A DNA stretch of 64,000 nt, from NCBI GenBank assembly GCA_964035795.1, contig OZ038321.1:23187850-23251849 (forward strand), written 5' to 3'. The stretch's first letter is position 1; each line of letters starts with the position of its first letter. A program made the position numbers and the translations under genes. The notes below the pieces were generated by a model, which made no database searches, had not been told where the DNA came from, and saw only the letters and a program-made list of their open reading frames with translations. Shown one piece after another: positions 56,530-64,000 of the stretch. Origin of the DNA: Pterobdella sp. o SKG-2022. Taxonomy: Eukaryota; Annelida; Clitellata; Hirudinida; Piscicolidae.

Positions 56530-57900
56530 TATATACTTTGGAGTGATACGATTTCAGCAAGATATTGGAAAAAGTTAATGTGGAAGAAATTCAAGCTTTT
56601 GAAAAATCTATAGTACAATTAATTGTTTTTGCTTTTTTAATATTCAAACAATGGAGTAATCTTTATAATTATGTCGTTTAGACATTGATTATGATACAGT
56701 ATGATTACTTTCTTAGTAAAACTTATCCTATATATCGACTCACAAAAGTGTATTGAACATTAAAAAAATTAAACTCTAAAATCTTCTTTTTAAAAATTAT
56801 ATTGAAAAATGACGTGTTAAAAATTTTAAAAGATATTTATTTATATTTGTTTAAAAACTGGCGCCGCCATTGCTTATAGAAATAACATGTACCCCCCACC
56901 AATTGCAGTAAAACAATCTTACAGCGCCTAATTAATTTCATCAATTAGTGAGAAATTCATTCTAGTTTGAATTTTTTTTTTATCAAAGTATGATGTTAAA
57001 AATGAATGAACTAAAAATTCTATTGCTTTAACATTCTTATTTAGTTGTGATTGTTTGAAATCGTTATTGATCATGTAATTAAAATACTCTTTCTTACCAT
57101 TGTTACTGTTTGGAACAAGCTGCCAGCTCATGAAGTTGAAGCTTTTTTGCTAAAATCGTTCAAGAAGAAATCAATCAAACTTAAATTTCAAACTTTATTC
57201 CTAACTATTATTTGAACAAAATCACCATATAACTGTTCATTTACTTTATTTATCTATTATTGTTCTCTTATGTGCACTTTTTGCTAAATTTACATGTGAT
57301 TAGTATATTTTCTCTGTTATGTGCACCGTTGTGTTATTGTCAATTCCAAAAGCACAACTAATGATGTAGATAGATGATATACTGTAATAAGACATCATAA
57401 AATTATTTTTATACATGATATACTGTATAAAACTTATCAAATTTCAAAATCAATATACATAAAAATAACAAAATGAAGAAAAAACAATAAACTTATGGTC
57501 TATTGTAATCGAAATTTCATACAATGCATGATTTATACATAAATGGCTATGGACTCCTTCAAAAGTTATAAGATCTAAATAATTATGAAACTTTGAATCT
57601 ATTGTATATAAATTTCTCCCAAGTAATCATAAGCGAAATAGTTTGTATTTTATGTTCGAGCACCCAAACATTAAGCCTAGTGGAATAACCTAATCAAAAC
57701 CTATAATTAAGCAGAAATTATATTCAAAAGTAAAATTTTATGAAATAATTATTAGTTTTTAATAATAATTAGTTTATAAGCAAAAATACATTTTTTTCTC
57801 TGGCTTTAAAGTTGAAAGTACATATTTCATTTATTGTTTGCTTAATTTCATGCAGAACACATGCAAAAAATAAGTCACATTCTAATATTTGTACCTCCAG

Positions 57901-57962
57901 TTGATAATGTAAGTTCATCTTACAAAAAGCTTCGTGGAATAAATAAACTTTAAAAAGTGTTT
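57901..57962 (+). repeat. Dispersed repeat with GATAATGTAA...AAAGCTTCGTG
   Basis: TTGATAATGTAAG, spacer ending CTTACA, then AAAAGCTTCGTGGAATAAAT. Aligns with 26701-26750 and with the right arm of the foldback at 35441-35518. Confidence 0.55.
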
Positions 57963-58490
57963 TCATTTGAATATACAAGTTATATTCGATTCAGAACTTC
58001 AATAAAACATTAATCTGGTTTTTAATCTGTTAATAATTAATTTCATCCATAAAAACGTTCATAATACATTTAAATAATGAATATTTATAATAATAATGAT
58101 AATACATTCAAAATAATGCTTTTAGTAATAATATTTATAACACATTTTTATTATGAAAAAACATATGAAACAGCGAATACATTAACGTTACTACACTATA
58201 GGAAAATCTTTTATGGAAAAAAATAAAAATTGGGTATCTTAATGTACTTCCTTTCTGATGATCGAATTCAATTAGCTCGAAAACGATTTGATATTATCTT
58301 GTCTTTTTTCCACTAGATTCCTTGCATAAAATTCTTTTATAGCCAACTGTTTCAATATAATCTCCAACCCACAATACAAAGCTTCTGCCATATTCACTTT
58401 TCTCTTGTTTCCACATAGTTTTTTTAAAATCATATATTCTATAGTCAACTTTCACAAGGTTTAAATTTTGTTTCAAGGCCATTTTTACTC

Positions 58491-58493
<3 letters not shown>

Positions 58494-58575
<82 letters not shown>

Positions 58576-58597
58576 AGTTAGTTAGTTAGTTAGTTAT
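58494..58597. repeat. (GTTA)n microsatellite
   Basis: Tetranucleotide array of about 25 units with one phase slip near 58575. Confidence 0.98.
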
Positions 58598-59572
58598 TTT
58601 TTTAGTTACTACATATACCAAGCAATTCTGTTATAGAAATAAGCAAACTTATGTAAAATCTGTATCACGCTTTCCGAACAAAGCTATTGGTCGCGTCTAC
58701 AAAGTAAAGGTGACGATACCCAGTGAATATCTCAAGGTTCAATAGAAATTAAAAACTTGGCCTATCTTTTCTATTGCTTTAGACTAGGTATTATACGATT
58801 TTTGTTTTTTTAGTAAGGAATTAAGTTTTCTTTGAAAATTTAAGATTTAGAAAACTTTGGTGAAATGATTAGAACAAGTAAGTTTTCCAAGCCTCGTGAA
58901 ACTTAATGAACTTCAAAAATAATTTTTTTAATGATTGAAACCAAAAATCTAATATAAACGGTAATTGATTCGGGTAACAAAAAGTGAATAAAATTTCAAA
59001 TTGATTTTAATTGTGAAAATTCCTGAAATTCCATCAAAGCGTATAAAATAAGTTGGTAGTTTTTGAGAGACTGCTTGTTATAACGATGTTTTTCGATGGT
59101 TTGAAATGTTCACCAGAGAAAGGCTAATCCAAAAACCTTGAGTGAAATTGATCCTTTGAAATAAACTTTTTTATTTTTCTGCCTGACCTTTTGGATAATA
59201 ATCTGGAAAATAATAAAAAACATGTTGAAATATTTTTTTTGTTTAAATTTATTTTTCCTTTCATTGCATAAACTGAAAGGTAAGTCTATTAGAATTAAAT
59301 AGCTAAAAAACTTCTCAAAATTGTTGAACAACATAGACAGTTTCCTAAAAATTTGAACTGGTTGTCTCATTGCGTTCAAATTCATAAGGATTGTTGTGAC
59401 GTTTCAAGATGTCCTCGTCTACGTCATAAGAAAAATGAAAAAAAATTTCATTTATTTCAAAACTAAATAAATATTTTAGTTTTAAAAACCTAATAAGTCG
59501 TTTTCACTTTTTCCATACTCCAAATACACTCTCATACCACCACGTGACCAATTGCTGACTCTTTTCTCACAG

Positions 59573-62500
59573 GCTGTAGGGACTACTCCAAAGATTGTCA
59601 TCAAATACAGACACATGAGTGTTACCAAAAAATGGATTACTGCTGTGTCACCTGCAAGCAACGATTCCGCAACAGTACTAGTGAGTTTTGAAATTTGGTG
59701 AAATACTTATTTAAGGGGATGTTAAAATAATTTCAATGTTTGTTATGTTTTCACAAATAATAATTATATAATTATAAATATTTAGTTTTTATCAATATTA
59801 ATTACAACCCTAGTAGAGTGGAATTAATTTAAAATTAATTTTCATAACTAACCCTTAAAAGTAATCTCAAAACCCACTATGTTAAAACCCTCAAAAATCT
59901 CACCCCATCATTAGCTCATACACCATTATGACCCATAGCATGCCCTTATGGCAACGTGAGTGACCTATGTAGCAAATACCGCCCCTTTCTGTGTTACACC
60001 ATGTACGATGCTTGTTGTGAATACTGCGAAGAGCACAAAAATGGACCCATAGGTTTGTGTCATGTTTTCACCTTACTTTATCACCTTTTAGAGGTATATA
60101 CTCATTTTATGCTGATGGTTGAATTAAAAATTAACATATAAAATTTTATCAATGTATTTATATATAAATATATTTTTTTTTAATTTCTGTGTTAAAATTT
60201 TTAGAATGGTCATCCATACAAGACGCTAATGACTGAATGATTATGAAGACATAAAATCAAAAATCAGAGACCGCCATAGTTAACACCTTTTGTAAATTTT
60301 TTCCTGTTCAACCAGGTTGCGAATATGGCGACAGGAGTGAAAATTGTAGGAATGTTAAAGGACATCTTTGTTACAAGCTCGAGCGGGAATGCTGTAACAC
60401 TTGTAGCAAGCAAAAAACACACAATACCGGTAGTTATTCTTCTATTGAAAACGACATAAAAAACTATTAATTTTTTTTTTTAACAAGATTAAATGATTTT
60501 AAACAGAAAGCTTATAACGATTTATATCAAGGCTATTTAAATAGGCTATAATTGAATGCTTAAATATCAAAACGGTTTTAACTAGAGAGCTTCGAAAAAA
60601 TATATCAAAGAAAGGCTAGAAAAACTTAGTTTAATATTCTACATTCGAAAAAAGCTTATTAAAACTCATAGTTTCTTTTTCAAGTTTTAAAACAAAATTT
60701 AACCTTCTTTTACCTGCAAGGTTGTGAGTTTGGCGACCGAAGTACAACTTGTTTCCAAGTGACGAGTCATAGTTGCTACTTAGAAGATGTTTCTTGCTGT
60801 AAATCCTGCAAGAAGTTTAGAACACCTTACCCAGGTCTGTTTGGGAATTTATCATTATTTAAAGGGGTTTAAAGTGAGTTTCATATTATATGAGAAACGA
60901 AAGTGTTTTTATTGGACCAAATACATAAAGATATTTATGAAAAAAGCTTTATAGTACTTTACTCGGTTTTGTTGAAGTTTTTATTTGATTTCAACAATGA
61001 TCAGGATTTAATATTTATTATTGAAGGCATAAGGCTAATCTATCAAAAATATCATCACACCTATCACAGTAAAATTAAAATAAGAATGAAAATGTATATA
61101 TTGAATATATTGTCAGGTCACAATCAGAAAGAGAAAATAAAATAAAATGGGATTATTGTTGAAAGGGATAGTTGAGGTTAATTGTTTCAACGAGAAGTCT
61201 CCATTGTTTTCTGTTTCTGCTATCTTGCGAAGTTCAGTTAAATCGTCTATAGTGGATAGCTTTAGTGGTATTTTGAGGTTTTCACGTGAAGCAATTGTTT
61301 CGACTCTTTTTAGGCCTTCTGATAAGCCGGTTGGTAGTATTATACGAGGTCTTCCTCTAAAACCAGAATACTTTGTTTCGATATTTTTGAAGTATATCTC
61401 CTTTGCTTTCTTGGCTGGCAAGTTTTCATCCGATCTCAGAATGTGACCTAACAGACTCCACCGTAGTTTAGCGGCATGTTGGCTTATAGGAGTACTTTTG
61501 GTTTTTTCATAGAGTCTTGTAACTGATAACTTTAGGGTAAGTATTCCCCATAATTTTCTCAGTTGTTTCCTGTGATGGGCATCAATGAGTTTGTATTGAT
61601 AGCCCATATTCCACAGTTATATGTGAGTATAGGAAAGACTAAGGCTTTGTAGAGATTGCTTTTTCTGCTTTCTGACACTCCTTTAGCCTTTTTTCATAAG
61701 TTTGATAGCTTTCCAAACGCTATAGAAGAGTGTCTGTTTTCTTTTACTGTCATTGTCATTTTCTAGCAAAGAGCCAAGTTTTTTCGTGCGTCTCCACGGT
61801 TCATCTTTGCTTTTGTTGAGATTGGTGATTTCTGTTTTAGACAGGTTGCATCTAAGGTTCCATTTCTGAAAACTTTTGTTTATTGTACTGATACATGATT
61901 TAACAGCCTTGTCGTTTTCAACCATGAGGTCAATGTCGTCTGCGTAGATCATTTCAAGTATGATTTCGTTTTTGAGCTTGGATCGTGCTTCTCTGAGAGC
62001 CGTTCCCAAGTATACCACGAAAAAAATGGGACTGAGTCCACCTCCTTGAGGTGATCCTATTTCTGTATTGACCCTGGTTGTTATACTTCCAAGACGAACA
62101 TTTATTTAATTACCATTTAATAGTGTGTATATTATTCTGAGATCGTTGGGTTTTATTATGTTTTTTAGTATCTCCAATAATTTTCCCCGATCTATAGTGT
62201 CGAAAGCACTACTCAGGTCTACTCCTAGTATTTTGAAACTCTCCTTTTTTTGTATTAATGCGCTTAGCCATTTTTGGGTCTATACTATATCACTTGTACT
62301 TCTACCTCGGCAATATGCAGATTAAGAAGCCGAAAGATATGCATCAACATCGTCTCTAATTCTTCTGAGAGCTATTGTGGGCAGGGTTTTTCTAATCCTG
62401 GACAAAAGTATCATAAGTCTGAGATTTTCGATATTTTCTTTTGGCTTATTGGGTTTTTGCAGAAGGATTAGGTTCCCATCAATAATGTTTTCTGTGGGTT

Positions 62501-63504
62501 TTTGCTCATTAACAATTTCATTGAGCAGTTTAGTTATAGCTGATATATATATGGCTAGTGCAGATTTGATTTGTTCTGCTTTGATGTTGTCAAGACCACA
62601 TGCTTTTCCATTTTTCAGACATGAAATTGCTGTCTTGACTTCGTCTTCGGTGATGTTTGTTTGGTTTTTGTTGGTTGGTGGTGTAGAGGTCTTGTTGGTG
62701 ATTGGGTGTTTGTACTTTGAGTGGAAATATTCAGAGACAATTTTTGTTTTGAGTTTGGGGCATATTATTATTTTTCCGTTATTGTCTTTGATTATTGGTT
62801 TCTAATTTTGCTTCATATGTAGTTTTTTTATGGTTTCAAACATTTTTTTTATTGGGGTGTCTTTTATGATGTTAGTTATTTGATCAATATTATTATTTCT
62901 TGTTGATTAAGAAGAAATTTTTAATTGTTTTTGAAAGAGATTACGTTTGTGTTTCAGTAGTTTAAACTTTAAAGGGTTTTTTCGTTCATTATATTTAATC
63001 TCAGTTGTTTTTGTTGGATAGAGTTGTTTCAAATGCCAGCTGTCATTTCTTGCTTCAGTTCTTCCATGAGTTAGTACTTTTTCTGGAGCTGAGTGTAGTA
63101 TATCTATCAGAATTTAAATAAGAATTTTATGAGAAAAAAATATTTATCGACCAAAACTCATAAAGCTTTTTAAAGATTATTTAATATTTTCAAGCGATCA
63201 AAGCATCGTGTGTTTTGTTTAATGAATACTTGGTGTTTGTGTTAGATATTTCTACTTTATCAAGAATTTTAAATTCTATAAAATGCTCAAAAAATCCAGC
63301 GTCAATATGTTAGTTCTCACTTTAGCATAAATAAAGTTTAAAAACTCAACAGACTGTTTGTATGGCGACAGAAAACAAGAGTGTGCAGATTTGATGAAAA
63401 TGGGCATTAACCACTGTAATGATGCTCATTTCAACAAAACTTGCTGCGGCAGTTGCGCCATTAGTAACAAAATCAAACAACACAATGCTTGGAGTCCTTT
63501 TTGA
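59573..63504 (+). CDS. Tandem PLAC-like cysteine-module protein (5' end not found)
   Basis: 3' part of an extracellular protein gene. Exons 59573-59680, 59939-60052, 60316-60429, 60721-60834, 63353-63504 (stop 63502-63504). Each encodes one module of about 36-50 residues with six cysteines in the order C-x6/8-C-x7-C-x6-CC-x2-C (fifth module x10 and x8). Examples: CEYGDRSENC...CCNTC and CEFGDRSTTC...CCKSC. This is the pattern of the PLAC domain found at the C-termini of ADAMTS, ADAMTSL and papilin proteins, where it is normally single. All internal exons are phase 1-1 and three are exactly 114 nt, so the array grew by exon duplication. The first visible exon is entered from a phase-1 intron; signal peptide and any protease or TSP1 domains lie upstream and were not found. 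The last intron (60835-63352) holds an antisense LINE. Confidence 0.78.
61113..62900 (-). pseudogene. LINE reverse-transcriptase pseudogene
   Basis: Antisense in the last intron of the PLAC gene. Minus-strand reading shows RT blocks in order: GNLILLQKPNKPKENIENLR, LSRIRKTL, GVDLSSAFDTIDRGKL, GSPQGGGLSPIFFVVYLG, YADDIDLM (catalytic YADD), then a C-terminal RWSLLGHILRSDENLPAKKA. At least three in-frame stops (near 62325, 62280 and 62108) and probable shifts break it. No endonuclease domain was seen, so it is 5'-truncated. Clade not assigned. Confidence 0.88.
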
Positions 63505-64000
63505 AAACAGTTTTGAGCAGTTCTGAATTAGATATGTTTTATTACTAGGTTATCTCAAAACCTCTTGTTTATATTATTTCAGCTTGTACAAGCTTTTGAA
63601 AATCAGTGTAAGCTATATCTTTACTTAGTTTTACAGAGGATTTGAAGGTATTCATTCATGAAACAGATAATTAATCATGAATTGGCTTGCTGCTATTTCA
63701 TTTCTTTCACTATTTTGACGTTTTTTGTTGAGTTGGAAATTTTTTTTGTCTTAGTTTGAAAAAACAAAAAAAAACTGAAAAAAAATCAAAAAAAATATGC
63801 CTTCAAAAATGCCACCCATCGTCAATTTTGGATTTGAGAAAGTTAAATTAGTGGTTTTCAATTATTTTTTAATTTATAAAACAAATGAAACTACTTTGCT
63901 GATTTTCATAACATAACGATTTTTTTAAAAGCCAAACCGGGCATGGGAACCAAACGAAACAATTGCTTCCACATCTTTTTTGTGTTTTTTTTATTTTTCA
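63505..64000. other. Right-edge spacer with a possible exon
   Basis: AT-rich 3' flank of the PLAC gene. An ATG at 63797 opens MPSKMPPIVNFGFEK up to a GTTAAA donor-like site, which might be a first exon of a gene beyond the window; this is weak. Confidence 0.25.

Larger units (their letters stand above)
56530..59572. other. 3 kb spacer, LIN54 to PLAC gene
   Basis: Holds the LIN54 promoter at its left end, a dispersed repeat (57901-57960), a (GTTA)n array (58494-58597) and probably the unrecognised 5' exons of the PLAC-array gene. I see no confident exon. Confidence 0.55.

Noticed and set aside
58294..58482. 62-codon minus-strand frame MALKQNLNLVKVDYRIYDF..., a possible small gene
   Set aside because: No splice context, no recognised motif, start beside the GTTA array, and length within chance for an AT-rich region. 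Not excluded, but not supportable.

Overview
The window comes from a very AT-rich animal nuclear genome. All protein genes except one are cut by GT-AG introns, from a 58 bp mini-intron to several kb. Exons are clearly richer in G+C than the introns and spacers around them. The gene set (CTCF, atlastin, a plakin, LIN54, cullin-4, PP5) indicates a bilaterian; CTCF in particular is known only from bilaterians. I cannot name the species. Tails of As, tRNA-headed SINEs, decayed LINEs and microsatellites fill the spacers. All exon models below were built by eye, checking reading phase across each GT-AG junction.

Layout, left to right: a CTCF orthologue on the minus strand running off the left edge (164-2153); atlastin, plus, 17 exons (2876-9112); a 3 kb spacer with repeat relics; PH-domain gene A, plus (12143-14717), only 75 bp ahead of protein phosphatase 5, plus, 16 exons (14793-19153); PH-domain gene B, minus (20432-23020), which shares fold, a PPW motif and two intron positions with gene A; a SINE split by a LINE fragment (23302-24000); an intronless secreted-protein gene behind a TATA box (24931-25482); a 6 kb repeat-bearing spacer; a short plakin, plus, 20 exons (32067-43688); cullin-4, minus, 14 exons (44334-50287), containing an assembly gap that looks false; a possible two-exon microprotein gene, plus, sharing a 158 bp divergent promoter with cullin-4 (50446-51052); LIN54, minus, 12 exons (51097-56529); a 3 kb spacer; and the 3' end of a gene made of tandem PLAC-like cysteine modules, plus (59573-63504), whose last intron holds an antisense LINE pseudogene.

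The genes are ordinary cell-biology genes without a shared pathway: chromatin architecture (CTCF), ER membrane fusion (atlastin), Hsp90-linked phosphatase (PP5), cytoskeletal linker (plakin), ubiquitin ligase scaffold (CUL4), DREAM/MuvB DNA binding (LIN54) and extracellular matrix (PLAC array). The most unusual items are the paralogous PH pair with no family I recognise, the rod-less and CH-less plakin, the tandem PLAC array with one module per exon, a 157 bp near-perfect foldback flanked by a 15 bp direct repeat inside a plakin intron, a two-tailed tRNA-SINE family, and a SINE interrupted by a LINE 5' fragment with a clean 12 bp target-site duplication.
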